Positions 1 through 7,922 of a DNA stretch of 27,453 nt are shown one piece after another. The stretch is from contig DEKZ01000245.1 of NCBI GenBank assembly GCA_002354135.1, forward strand, positions 1-27,453, read 5' to 3'. The notes under the pieces were generated by a model. It had not been told where the DNA came from. It searched no databases and was given only the letters and a program-made list of their open reading frames with translations. Within the stretch, counting starts at the first letter, position 1. Each line of letters starts with the position of its first letter. Source of the stretch: Massilia sp. UBA2709 (GTDB lineage Bacteria > Pseudomonadota > Gammaproteobacteria > Burkholderiales > Burkholderiaceae_D). The position numbers and the translations under genes are program-made.

Positions 1-1446
1 TTCCTGGCGGCCGGTGTGCAGCCGCGCGAGCGCGTCGCCGTGTTCCTGGAAAAGCGCGTCGAGAACGTGACCGCGATGTTCGGCGCTGCCCTGGCCGGCG
101 CCGTGTTCGTGCCCGTGAATCCGCAACTCAAGCCCGAGCAGGTCGCCCACATCCTGGCCGACTGCAATGTGCGCATCCTCGTGACCTCGCCCGAGCGCCT
201 GGCCCAGCTGGGCGAAGCGCTGGCGGCCTGTCCGGATTTGCGGACCGTGTTCGTCACCGGAGCCGCCGTGTCGCAGGCGTCATGCGAGGTGCGCGCCTGG
301 GATACGGCGCAGACGGCGCCCGATGCCGCCGTGCTGGCCGCGCGCCGCCCGATCGACGCCGACATGGCCGCCATCCTCTACACCTCGGGCAGCACCGGCA
401 AGCCGAAGGGCGTGGTGCTGTCGCACCGGAACATGGTGGCCGGCGCCCGCAGCGTCGCCAGCTATTTGAACATTACGCCGCAGGACCGCATCCTGTCGGT
501 GCTGCCGCTCAGCTTCGACTATGGCCTGAGCCAGCTGACCTGCGCCTTCCTGGCCGGCGCGACCGCCGTGCTGCTGAACCACCTGTTCGCGAAAGACGTG
601 CTGAAGGCCGTGGTCGAGGAACGCATCACCGGCCTGGCCGCGGTGCCGCCGCTGTGGTTCCAGCTGTGCACCTTGCCCTGGCCGCAGGACTGCACGCTGC
701 GCTACCTGACCAATTCCGGCGGCGCCATGCCGAAGACGACGGTGGCCGCCCTGCGCGCGGCCCTGCCAAACGCCGAGCTGTTCCTGATGTACGGCCTGAC
801 CGAGGCGTTCCGCTCCACCTACCTGCCGCCGGCGGAACTGGATCGCCGTCCCGACTCGATGGGCCGAGCGATCCCGAACGCCCAGGTGATGGTGGTGCGC
901 CCGGACGGCACGCCTTGCGAACCGAACGAACCGGGCGAACTGGTGCACCGCGGCGCCCTGGTCTCGCTCGGCTACTGGAACGACCCCGTTAAAACCGCCG
1001 AGCGCTTCAAGCCGGCGCCCGGCCAGGACCCGGCGCTGCCCCTGGTCGAGATGGCCGTCTGGTCCGGCGACACGGTGCGCATGGACGAGGACGGTTATTT
1101 GTACTTCATCGGCCGCAGCGACGACATGATCAAGGTGTCGGGCTACCGCGTCAGCCCGAACGAGGTCGAGGAGGCGGTTTATGCCACCGGCCTGGTGGGC
1201 GAAACGGTCGCCTTCGGCGTGCCGCATCCGCAGCTGGGCCAGGCCATCGTGCTGCTGGCGCTGCCGAAGGACGGCGATCTCGCTCCCGCCGCCCTGCTGA
1301 AGGAATGCCAGCGCCGCCTGCCGGCCTGGATGGTGCCGGCCCATGTGGCCATGGCCAGCGAAGCCTTCCCGCGCAACCCGAACGGCAAGATCGACCGCAA
1401 GAGCCTGCGCCTGAATTACCTGACGATGTTTGAGAATACGCCATGA
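1..1446 (+). CDS. Acyl-CoA ligase (AMP-forming), exosortase A system-associated, 5' truncated by window edge
   Basis: The frame is open from base 1 and has no start in the window, so about 35 N-terminal residues are probably missing; 481 codons remain. It belongs to the adenylate-forming ANL superfamily. Visible motifs are the phosphate-binding loop YTSGSTGKPKG (near 379-411), the YGLTE core motif (near 790), the WSGDTVRMDEDGYLYFIGR hinge (near 1060-1115) and the C-terminal catalytic lysine in NPNGKIDRKSL. Family members activate a carboxylic acid as an acyl-adenylate and load it on CoA or a carrier protein. In XrtA EPS loci this ligase sits beside the PLP decarboxylase, as here, where the two genes overlap by 4 bases (ATGA). 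The substrate is unknown. The match to the XrtA-associated subfamily (TIGR03098, from memory) rests on sequence character plus context. Confidence 0.93.
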   Translation, partial: FLAAGVQPRERVAVFLEKRVENVTAMFGAALAGAVFVPVNPQLKPEQVAHILADCNVRILVTSPERLAQLGEALAACPDLRTVFVTGAAVSQASCEVRAWDTAQTAPDAAVLAARRPIDADMAAILYTSGSTGKPKGVVLSHRNMVAGARSVASYLNITPQDRILSVLPLSFDYGLSQLTCAFLAGATAVLLNHLFAKDVLKAVVEERITGLAAVPPLWFQLCTLPWPQDCTLRYLTNSGGAMPKTTVAALRAALPNAELFLMYGLTEAFRSTYLPPAELDRRPDSMGRAIPNAQVMVVRPDGTPCEPNEPGELVHRGALVSLGYWNDPVKTAERFKPAPGQDPALPLVEMAVWSGDTVRMDEDGYLYFIGRSDDMIKVSGYRVSPNEVEEAVYATGLVGETVAFGVPHPQLGQAIVLLALPKDGDLAPAALLKECQRRLPAWMVPAHVAMASEAFPRNPNGKIDRKSLRLNYLTMFENTP

Positions 1447-2678
1447 ACGCCAAGCCGGTCCACGCCGCCCAGACCCTGTTCCCGACCGTCGACGACTGCC
1501 TGCAGGTCGGCGGCATTCCGCTGACCCGCCTGGCCCAGCGCGTCGGCAGCACGCCCTTCTATGCTTACGACCGGCGCTTGCTTAGCGAGCGGGTCGCCCA
1601 CGTGCGCGCCCACCTGCCGCAGGCGGTCGAGCTGCACTTCTCGATGAAGGCCAACCCGATGCCGGCCCTGGTGCAGCACATGGCGGGGCTGGTCGACGGC
1701 ATCGACGTGGCGTCGAGCGGCGAGTTGAAGGTAGCGCTGGACACCGGCATGGAGCCGCACCGCATCAGCTTTGCCGGTCCGGGTAAATCGGACGCGGAAT
1801 TGACGCGCGCCGTGGCCGCCGGCGCCGTCGTGCACGCCGAGTCCGAGCGCGAGATCCGCGCGCTGGCGCGCATCGGTAATGAGATCGGCGTTGCGCCGCT
1901 GCTGGTCCTGCGCATCAACCCGGATTTCGAACTGAAGGGCTCCGGCATGCGCATGGGCGGCGGCGCCAAGCAGTTCGGCATCGACGCCGAGGAAGCGCCG
2001 CGCATGCTGGCGCTGGCGTTCGAACTTGGTCTGACGGTGCTGGGTTTTCACATCTTCAGCGGCTCGCAAAGCCTGAAGGCCGAGGCCATCGTCGAGACCC
2101 AGGCCCAGACCCTGCTGCTGGCCGAGCGCCTGGCGCAGGACGCGCGCGACCCGGTGCGCATCCTGAACATCGGCGGCGGCTTCGGCATTCCGTATTTCCC
2201 GGGCGAGGTGGCGCTCGACCTGGCGCCGATCGGGGAGGCCCTGGAGGCCGCCCTGCCGCGCGTGAAGGCGAGTCTGCCCGACGCGCAGCTCTCGATCGAA
2301 CTGGGCCGCTACCTGGTCGGCGAAGCGGGCGTGTACGTGGCGCGCGTGGTGGACCGCAAGGTCTCGCGCGGCCAGGTCTTCCTCGTCACCGACGGCGGCC
2401 TGCACCACCACCTGGCCGCCTCCGGCAATTTTGGCCAGGTGATCCGCAAGAACTACCCGGTCGCCATCGGCAACCGCATGAGCGCGACTGGCGCGACGGA
2501 AACCGCTTCGGTGGTCGGCCCGCTGTGCACCCCGCTCGACCTTCTGGCCGACCGCATGGAGCTGCCGCAGGCCCAGGTAGGCGACCTGGTCGTGGTGTTT
2601 CAGTCCGGCGCCTATGGCCGCTCGGCCAGCCCGCAGGGCTTCCTCAGCCATCCGGACGCGCCCGAAGTGCTGGTGTAA
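1443..2678 (+). CDS. PLP-dependent decarboxylase, exosortase A system-associated
   Basis: This 411-aa protein has the fold-type III decarboxylase plan (LysA/ornithine decarboxylase-like). The PLP lysine is in HFSMKANP (K69), followed by the substrate-side HIFSGSQ segment, the phosphate-binding GGGFGIPY loop, ELGRYLVGEAG, and the C-terminal GPLCTPLD (catalytic-type Cys) and SGAYGRSASPQGF motifs. Family members decarboxylate an amino acid, often a diaminopimelate or ornithine analogue. In XrtA loci the product is thought to feed EPS modification together with the neighbouring acyl ligase, but the true substrate is not established. The start overlaps the ligase stop (ATGA), which implies translational coupling. 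Length is normal and no key residue is missing. Confidence 0.93.
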   Translation: MNAKPVHAAQTLFPTVDDCLQVGGIPLTRLAQRVGSTPFYAYDRRLLSERVAHVRAHLPQAVELHFSMKANPMPALVQHMAGLVDGIDVASSGELKVALDTGMEPHRISFAGPGKSDAELTRAVAAGAVVHAESEREIRALARIGNEIGVAPLLVLRINPDFELKGSGMRMGGGAKQFGIDAEEAPRMLALAFELGLTVLGFHIFSGSQSLKAEAIVETQAQTLLLAERLAQDARDPVRILNIGGGFGIPYFPGEVALDLAPIGEALEAALPRVKASLPDAQLSIELGRYLVGEAGVYVARVVDRKVSRGQVFLVTDGGLHHHLAASGNFGQVIRKNYPVAIGNRMSATGATETASVVGPLCTPLDLLADRMELPQAQVGDLVVVFQSGAYGRSASPQGFLSHPDAPEVLV

Positions 2679-2861
2679 GACGCGGCCGTGGGTGGTCTCG
2701 GCGTGCAATCGTGTGGCCGCTTGTATAAAATTTGCGATAAATTAATTGTTGCAGGAAAATAAACGGAGAAACGTTTTCCACTGCCTCCACCTGCGGCGGC
2801 TATAGCGCAAGCTTTGCGCACTCCCGGAACGGACCGGCTGCGGCCACCCAGGACCAACACC
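2679..2861 (+). promoter_or_regulatory. Intergenic region with an AT-rich promoter-like stretch
   Basis: This 183-base gap separates the decarboxylase from the next gene. In a very GC-rich neighbourhood, positions 2720-2765 are strikingly AT-rich and contain TATAAA (2724-2729) and TTGCGA (2733-2738). No pair with textbook spacing stands out and no convincing sigma-54 -24/-12 pair is visible. A promoter for the two downstream genes is likely here, but its exact position is not supported. Confidence 0.35.
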
Positions 2862-3797
2862 ATGCTAGCGCAACAGACTTCCAGCTTCGAATCCCGCTTG
2901 TCCGACCAGCTGCAGCGCGCCCTCGCGCTGTGCGCGGTCCACCTGCCCGATGCGGCCGGGCGCGTGCGCGCCTTCCTCGCGCAGTTCGCCGACCCGCCGC
3001 CGCATGGCGGCTTCAAAGCCATTTCGCCGGGCGCGCGCGCCCTCTACCAGCAGGTGCTGGACGAGCGCGGCGAGCAGGCGGGCGCCTGTTTCCTGCTGGC
3101 CGCCGTCCTGATGGGCGTGCGCGAATCGCTCGCGAGCGAACTGCTGGCGCGCCTGCCGGAACGGGTGCGCGCGCACCAGCTGCGCCAGTTCGCGCGCATC
3201 GCCAACCACGACGAAGCCTTCCTGCCTTACTGCCGCCTGGACGGCGACGTCTTCCTGAAGGAATTCGGCCTGGCCACGCTGCGCCTGTACGCGGGCGCCT
3301 CGAGCGTGATCGATCCGCGCGCGGGCATGGGCCGCTCGATCCTGTGGCAGGGCGGCCTGATGGCGCTGCCGGGCCGCGCCCTGCTGTTCGCCCGCGCCGG
3401 CGGCTTCAAGCCCTGGTTCGCGATCCACGTGAACCGCCTGTACCAGGACGAATTCAACGAGGAAGGCCGCAACGAATGCTACCGCTGCTGCGTCGAGCTC
3501 TACGACCTGCACCCGGACGCGCTGGGCATGATCGCCGGCAGCTGGTTCTACGATCCGGTGGTCGAGATCATCAGCCCGCACCTGGCCTACCTGCGCACGG
3601 TGCCGGAAGAGGGCGGGGCGCGCGCGCTGTTCGTCTCGCACGACGAGCAGGCCGTCAGGAATGCCACCGCGACCTCGGAAAAGCGGCGCTCGCTGCACGC
3701 CGCCGGCCAGTACCGTCCGGCGTCGTGGGCGCTGGTGTGGCCGAAGCGCGCGCAGATCGATTGGGCGCGCCGGCACAGCAAGGACAAGAACGACTGA
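2862..3797 (+). CDS. Unrecognised 311-aa protein in the EPS locus
   Basis: I do not recognise the family. The chosen ATG at 2862 has AGGA eight bases upstream; an in-frame TTG at 2814 would add 16 proline/arginine-rich residues that look non-coding. The protein appears soluble, with no signal peptide or membrane segment. An Ala/Arg/Leu-rich helical first half is followed by a second half rich in Trp, Tyr, Cys and His, for example NECYRCCVELYDLHPD and GSWFYDPVVE, which suggests a globular, possibly enzymatic domain. The C-terminus is basic. The deacetylase starts one base after the stop, so the two genes are very probably co-transcribed and co-translated, implying a role in EPS modification or its control. 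Codon use matches the flanking EPS genes, so it does not look newly acquired. Confidence 0.8.
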   Translation: MLAQQTSSFESRLSDQLQRALALCAVHLPDAAGRVRAFLAQFADPPPHGGFKAISPGARALYQQVLDERGEQAGACFLLAAVLMGVRESLASELLARLPERVRAHQLRQFARIANHDEAFLPYCRLDGDVFLKEFGLATLRLYAGASSVIDPRAGMGRSILWQGGLMALPGRALLFARAGGFKPWFAIHVNRLYQDEFNEEGRNECYRCCVELYDLHPDALGMIAGSWFYDPVVEIISPHLAYLRTVPEEGGARALFVSHDEQAVRNATATSEKRRSLHAAGQYRPASWALVWPKRAQIDWARRHSKDKND

Positions 3798-3798
3798 C

Positions 3799-4824
3799 AT
3801 GACGATCAAACAAGCCGTACTGCGCGCCGCCAAGTTCGCCGGCGTCTTCGCCCTGGTGCGCGCCGCCACCCGCCGCCATCCGCGCATCCTGTGCTACCAC
3901 GGGGGCAACCTGGGCGACGAGCGCCGCTACAACCCGAAACTGTTCTGCACCCGCGAGCAGCTGCGCGAGCGCCTCGACTGGCTGCGCCGCACCGGCTTCG
4001 TGCCGGCCACGCTCGACGAGGTGGTCACGCCCGGCGCCGCCCCTGCAAAGGGCATCCCGGTCGCGATCACGCTCGACGACGGCTGGTATTCGTCCTGGCA
4101 CGACCTGCTGCCGATCATGGCCGAATACGGCCACCGCCCGGTGCTCTACCTGCACACCGAGGCCTATGAGGCCGGGGCGCCCATCATTCCCGTGAGCGTG
4201 CGCTACATCCTGTGGAAGGCAGGCCCGGTCGAGGCGACGCTGGCGGGTTTTGGCTCGGGAATGGACGGCAACTGGCGCCTGGCCGAGCGCGAACAGCGCC
4301 ACCGCCTGTGCGCAGCGGCCGAAAGCTGGCTGCTGGCGCAGGCGCCCCAGGACGTGGCCCCGAGCCTGGAGCGCTTCGCCGCGGCGCTGGGCGTGCCGGC
4401 GGCCCAGCTCGACCTGGCCTCGCGCCGCTTCAGCTACATGACGCGCGAGGAACTGCAGGCGGCCAGCACCAACGGCTGCGCGATCGAGCTGCACGGCCAC
4501 CTGCACGAATACGTGCCCGGCGAGCCGGAACGCAACCGCGCCAACATCGAGAAGTGCCGCGAGAAGATCCTCGAGGCCGGCCTGCCGCGTCCGACCCACT
4601 ACTGCTACCCGAGCGGAGCCTTTGACGCCCAGGCGCCGCAGGTGATGCGCGCGGCCGGCGTGTCGACCGCGACCACCTGCCTGCCGGGCCTGGTGCGTTT
4701 GAAGGATGGCGACACCCGCTACCTGCTGCCGCGCTTCCTGGATGGCGGCGACGTCTCGATGATCGAGTTCGAGGCGGAGATGAGCGGGGTGCTGGAACTG
4801 CTGCGCAGGTTGACAGGGCGCTGA
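3799..4824 (+). CDS. Polysaccharide deacetylase family protein (NodB-like)
   Basis: This 341-aa protein has carbohydrate esterase 4 (NodB homology) signatures: an N-terminal ILCYHGG segment, the metal/catalytic aspartate motif AITLDDGWYSS, the HGHLHEY histidine motif and the HYCYPSGAFD strand near the C-terminus. Enzymes of this family remove N- or O-acetyl groups from polysaccharides. An insertion of about 100 residues lies between the TLDDG and HGHLH motifs, which makes it longer than a minimal NodB domain and unlike the other two deacetylases in this window. No clear signal peptide is seen, so a cytoplasmic or weakly anchored location is possible. It follows the 311-aa unknown with a one-base gap and is the last plus-strand gene before the convergent repeat. 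Confidence 0.88.
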   Translation: MTIKQAVLRAAKFAGVFALVRAATRRHPRILCYHGGNLGDERRYNPKLFCTREQLRERLDWLRRTGFVPATLDEVVTPGAAPAKGIPVAITLDDGWYSSWHDLLPIMAEYGHRPVLYLHTEAYEAGAPIIPVSVRYILWKAGPVEATLAGFGSGMDGNWRLAEREQRHRLCAAAESWLLAQAPQDVAPSLERFAAALGVPAAQLDLASRRFSYMTREELQAASTNGCAIELHGHLHEYVPGEPERNRANIEKCREKILEAGLPRPTHYCYPSGAFDAQAPQVMRAAGVSTATTCLPGLVRLKDGDTRYLLPRFLDGGDVSMIEFEAEMSGVLELLRRLTGR

Positions 4825-4864
4825 GCTTATTGAGGCACGTGTCTACTAGATACGACCAGTGACA

Positions 4865-5046
4865 GTAGGGTGGGCACTCTGTGCCCACGCGTTACGTGCG
4901 TATCCCTTCTGTGTTGGCTGGGACTTCTCGCCCGCTAACGCCGATCTCGACCCGTTCGCGTCCATCGCATACTTTGCGGGCGACATATCGCCGCCTGTGA
5001 CTACCGGCCACGCGCGTAACGCGTGGGCACGGAGTGCCCACCCTAC
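4865..5046. repeat. REPIN/MITE-like inverted repeat between convergent genes
   Basis: Two 36-base arms, 4865-4900 and 5011-5046, are inverted copies of each other with 34 of 36 positions matching. Each arm itself contains an 8-bp hairpin, GTGGGCAC/GTGCCCAC with a 3-base loop (4870-4888 and 5023-5041). The spacer holds a further inner pair, TCGCCCGC (4928-4935) and GCGGGCGA (4976-4983), so the whole unit could fold into one long cruciform. This is the architecture of REP doublets or small non-autonomous elements. It lies between the convergent deacetylase and flippase genes and may also act as a bidirectional terminator, although no U-tract is evident. No transposase and no second copy occur in the window. 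Confidence 0.85.
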
Positions 5047-5069
5047 GCTTGCTGCCGATGGCGCCGTTT

Positions 5070-6587
5070 CTATCCTACCAGCTTGATACGGATCCCCGCC
5101 TTGCCCAGCACGTTCTCGACGCGCCCGAAGCCGTAGCGCTCCAGGCCGTGCGGCGACTTCGCCAGGCGCCACAGCACGTACAGGGTTGCGGCATAGGTCA
5201 GCGCACCGACCGCCACGCACAGCACCAGGGCCAGGACGTACTCGAAGGTCACGCCGTGGTGCAGCACCAGCTGGCTCTTCACGGCCAGCACGGCGCCGGC
5301 CATCGCCAGCGCGGCCAGCAGCGGGCGCACCAGCTGGCGGCAGAAGGTGCTCCAGCCCAGGTCCAGGCAGCGCGCGACCATGCCCTGGTTCACCGGGATC
5401 ATCACGATGGCGGTGGCCAGATAGGTCCAGGCCGCGCCGAGGATGCCGTAGTACTTCACCGCCGGGAACAGGAGGCCGACCATGATCACCGCCTGCACCG
5501 CCCACACGATGGTGATCAGGCGCGGCCGGTTCAGGGCGAGGTAGACGTAGGTGATGTTGGTCTGCACGGCCTTGATCACGCCGTGCACCGCCAGCACCTG
5601 GATCAGCGGGATCGCCGCCAGCCACTTCCAGCCCAGCGCCGCCGGCACCAGCAGGTCGGCCACCGCGAAAATGCCGACGCCCGCGGGAATCGAGAACAGG
5701 GCGATCGAGGAGATCACCTTCAGGAAGCTGTCGCGCAGCAGCTCGATGTCGTGCGCGGCCTTGGCGTAGCCGGGGAAGGCGGCGCGGTTGATCGGCGCCA
5801 CCAGCTCGGTGGTCGGCAGGGTCGCGATCTCGGTCGCCAGCGAGTGCACGCCGAGCGAGGCCGGCGTGGTGTGGTGGGCGATGATGAACTGCGCCGCGCG
5901 GTTGTTGACGAACTGGATCACGTTGTTCACCACCAGCCACTTCGAGGCGCTGAACATCTCGCCGCGCGCCGCCAGCGACAGGCGCGGGCGGTAGGTCGAC
6001 ACCACATAGGACTGGATCACCGACAGGATGGTGCCGGCCAGCTGCCCCAGCACCAGCGCCCAGTAGTTGCGCATGATGAAGGCAAGCGGGATCGTCACCA
6101 CCAGGGTCGCCAGGCGTTTGCTCAGCAGGAAGCGGAATTCCTTATCGAAGCGCATCTCGCGCTGGAATTTCACGGTGCCGATGTTCGAGAAGCCCTGGAT
6201 CGCAAAGCCCAGCGCCAGCACATACAGGATCGCTTCCAGGCGCGGCTCGTCGTAGTAGTGCACCGCCGGCACCGCCAGCGCCGCCAGGCAGATGCCGCAA
6301 ACGGTGGCGAAGATCACGTTGAAGGTCCAGGCCGTGTTGAAGTGCTCGGGCCCGGCTTTCGGGTTCTGGATCAGCTGCACGTCGAAGCCGAACGAGACCA
6401 GCAGCTGCATGGCGGCGATCAGGATCATCGACATCGCGACCAGGCCGAAGTCCTCCGGCACCAGCATGCGCGCCAGGATCAGGGTGCTGATCAGGCCGAT
6501 GCCGCGGTCGAGGAATTTGAAGGCGACCATCCAGACCGCGCCCTTGGCGATCTTGGCGTCGATCTCGGAGACGGGTTTCAGGCTCAT
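5070..6587 (-). CDS. Wzx-like polysaccharide flippase (MOP superfamily)
   Basis: This 505-aa integral membrane protein has about 12-14 hydrophobic segments across its length. Its N-terminus (GAVWMVAFKFLDRGIGLIS, then LARMLVPEDFGLVAM) is characteristic of the lipopolysaccharide/O-antigen exporter branch of the MOP flippases. It would flip the undecaprenyl-linked repeat unit across the inner membrane. It is the last gene of the minus-strand EPS operon, and its ATG overlaps the stop of the preceding glycosyltransferase (ATGA). Only 23 bases separate its stop from the inverted repeat at 4865-5046. Function is assigned from family resemblance and context; the sugar specificity is unknown. Confidence 0.9.
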   Translation of the reverse strand: MSLKPVSEIDAKIAKGAVWMVAFKFLDRGIGLISTLILARMLVPEDFGLVAMSMILIAAMQLLVSFGFDVQLIQNPKAGPEHFNTAWTFNVIFATVCGICLAALAVPAVHYYDEPRLEAILYVLALGFAIQGFSNIGTVKFQREMRFDKEFRFLLSKRLATLVVTIPLAFIMRNYWALVLGQLAGTILSVIQSYVVSTYRPRLSLAARGEMFSASKWLVVNNVIQFVNNRAAQFIIAHHTTPASLGVHSLATEIATLPTTELVAPINRAAFPGYAKAAHDIELLRDSFLKVISSIALFSIPAGVGIFAVADLLVPAALGWKWLAAIPLIQVLAVHGVIKAVQTNITYVYLALNRPRLITIVWAVQAVIMVGLLFPAVKYYGILGAAWTYLATAIVMIPVNQGMVARCLDLGWSTFCRQLVRPLLAALAMAGAVLAVKSQLVLHHGVTFEYVLALVLCVAVGALTYAATLYVLWRLAKSPHGLERYGFGRVENVLGKAGIRIKLVG

Positions 6588-7843
6588 CGCACCGCCTCGT
6601 CGAACAGGCGCGCCAGCTGCGCGGCCTTGTGGGTGCGCGAGGCGCCCGCGATCACCTCGTCGCTGGCGACATAGGCGCTGCCGTCGCGCAGGCCGGGCAG
6701 GAAGCGCTCCAGCGCCGCGCCGATTTCAGCAGGATTGTCGACCTGGGCGCTCAGGGTGAAGCCGGCGTTGCGCAGCACCTGCGCGGTTTCGCCGGCAGGG
6801 TCGACCAGGCCGAGGATGGGCTTGCGGGTGCGGAAGTATTCGTAGATCTTGGCCGGGATCTGGCTGTTGAAGGGCGTGCCCTGGAACAGCAGCAGGCCGT
6901 CGGCGGCCAGCATCTCGTTCAGCGCGTCGCGGTAGGGAACCGGCGGCAGCACCTCGACGATGTCGCCCACCTTGTGGCGGTCGACCTTGGCCTGGGTGGC
7001 AGGGATGTTGCCCGGCGCGCGCAGCACCACGCGCAGCGAGGCGGCGTCGATCTTGCCGGCGGCTTTCAGTGCGGCGAGCGCGGCCAGGAAGGATTCCGGA
7101 TTGCGGCCGGCGTCGTACAGCACGCCGCTGTGCAGCAGGGTGGTGCGTTTGACTGTCGACAGTGCCGGACCGGGAGCGGTTGCCGCCGCCGCTTCGATCA
7201 GGCGCCCGAACTCCTCTTCGTCGTAGCCGTTCTCGATCACCAGGAACTTGGCCGGGTCGATCTCAGGAAAACGCTCGCGGTAGGAACGCAGGGCGCTATG
7301 CGTGGTGAATACCGCAAAGCGGCAGCGCGTGATGGTCTGGCGCTCGATCCAGCCGTAGATGGCGCGCAGGCGCTTCGAAGTCGGATGCGAGGGCTGCAGC
7401 ATCGGGTCGCGGAAGTCGGCGATCCAGGGCAGGCCGGTCAGGCGGTGCAGGCCGAGCGCGATCAGGTGGGCGGTGGCGACCGGGAAGGTCGACCACAGGA
7501 CTTGCGGCTTGTAGCGCCGGATCATGGACAGGCCGGTGGGCGTGGCGCCGAACCACCAGGAGACGTAGCGGTCGGGCATGGCCAGCGCCTCGACGTAGCG
7601 GCCCTTGTAGCCGAGGTGGCGCTTGGTGTCGAGCGCGAACGGACGCCGCACCACCAGGTCGGGCGAGATCGCGGCCAGCTGCGAAGGATTCTGGACGCCG
7701 TAGGCGCGCGGGTGGGCCGACAGCACCATCGGTTCCCAGCCGTGGCGGCCGAGGAGTTTCGAGAAGCTCAGCGTGCGCTGGATGCCGCTGCTTCCGGCCT
7801 GCGGCGGAAAATGGAATGCGATGAGTAATGCGCGTTTGTTCAT
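6584..7843 (-). CDS. Glycosyltransferase (GT-B, family 4-like)
   Basis: This 419-aa protein starts MNKRALLIAFHFPPQAGSSG, a typical first strand and glycine-rich loop of GT-B enzymes in EPS clusters. It continues with an acceptor-domain segment (LPWIADFRDPM), a linker (VIENGYDEEEF) and a C-terminal donor domain with the LLLFQGTPFNSQIPAKIYEYF region that replaces the classic EX7E motif. It probably adds one sugar to the lipid-linked repeat at the cytoplasmic face of the inner membrane. AAGGA lies about 8 bases before the ATG and overlaps the edge of a stable hairpin (see 7853-7904). The stop overlaps the flippase start by 4 bases. Donor and linkage are unknown. Confidence 0.88.
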   Translation of the reverse strand: MNKRALLIAFHFPPQAGSSGIQRTLSFSKLLGRHGWEPMVLSAHPRAYGVQNPSQLAAISPDLVVRRPFALDTKRHLGYKGRYVEALAMPDRYVSWWFGATPTGLSMIRRYKPQVLWSTFPVATAHLIALGLHRLTGLPWIADFRDPMLQPSHPTSKRLRAIYGWIERQTITRCRFAVFTTHSALRSYRERFPEIDPAKFLVIENGYDEEEFGRLIEAAAATAPGPALSTVKRTTLLHSGVLYDAGRNPESFLAALAALKAAGKIDAASLRVVLRAPGNIPATQAKVDRHKVGDIVEVLPPVPYRDALNEMLAADGLLLFQGTPFNSQIPAKIYEYFRTRKPILGLVDPAGETAQVLRNAGFTLSAQVDNPAEIGAALERFLPGLRDGSAYVASDEVIAGASRTHKAAQLARLFDEAVR

Positions 7844-7852
7844 GGGTGTTTC

Positions 7853-7904
7853 CTTCGGCCCGGGGCCGAAGCCTGGTTACTGCGGGATCCGGCGCGAGCC
7901 GGAT
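7853..7904 (-). promoter_or_regulatory. Tandem hairpins in the leader of the glycosyltransferase gene
   Basis: The 79-base gap between deacetylase and glycosyltransferase contains two perfect stem-loops. One has a 7-bp stem (7887-7893 with 7898-7904, 4-base loop). The other has an 8-bp stem, CTTCGGCC/GGCCGAAG (7853-7860 with 7864-7871, 3-base loop). On the transcribed minus strand the second stem ends inside the AAGGA ribosome-binding site of the downstream gene, so it could damp translation, protect an mRNA end or mark a processing site. No U-run follows, so a simple intrinsic terminator is unlikely. Confidence 0.5.
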
Positions 7905-7922
7905 GCATGTCGTTTCATTCGC

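Noticed and set aside
2700..2765. Sigma-54 promoter (used by some PEP-CTERM/EPS systems)
   Set aside because: TGGC-like and TTGC-like pieces exist but not at the required spacing.
2814..2861. Upstream TTG start for the 311-aa protein
   Set aside because: Pro/Arg-rich extension without coding character; ATG 2862 has a usable AGGA.
4859..5086. Short plus-strand frame through the inverted repeat
   Set aside because: It is a translation of the REPIN-like element (same WA.CAHALR / ARNAWARSAHPT pattern from both arms) and has no ribosome-binding site; not a gene.
5034..6674. 546-aa plus-strand frame opposite the flippase
   Set aside because: His/Gln/Arg-rich product typical of the antisense of a GC-rich gene; the minus-strand frame has clear membrane-protein character.
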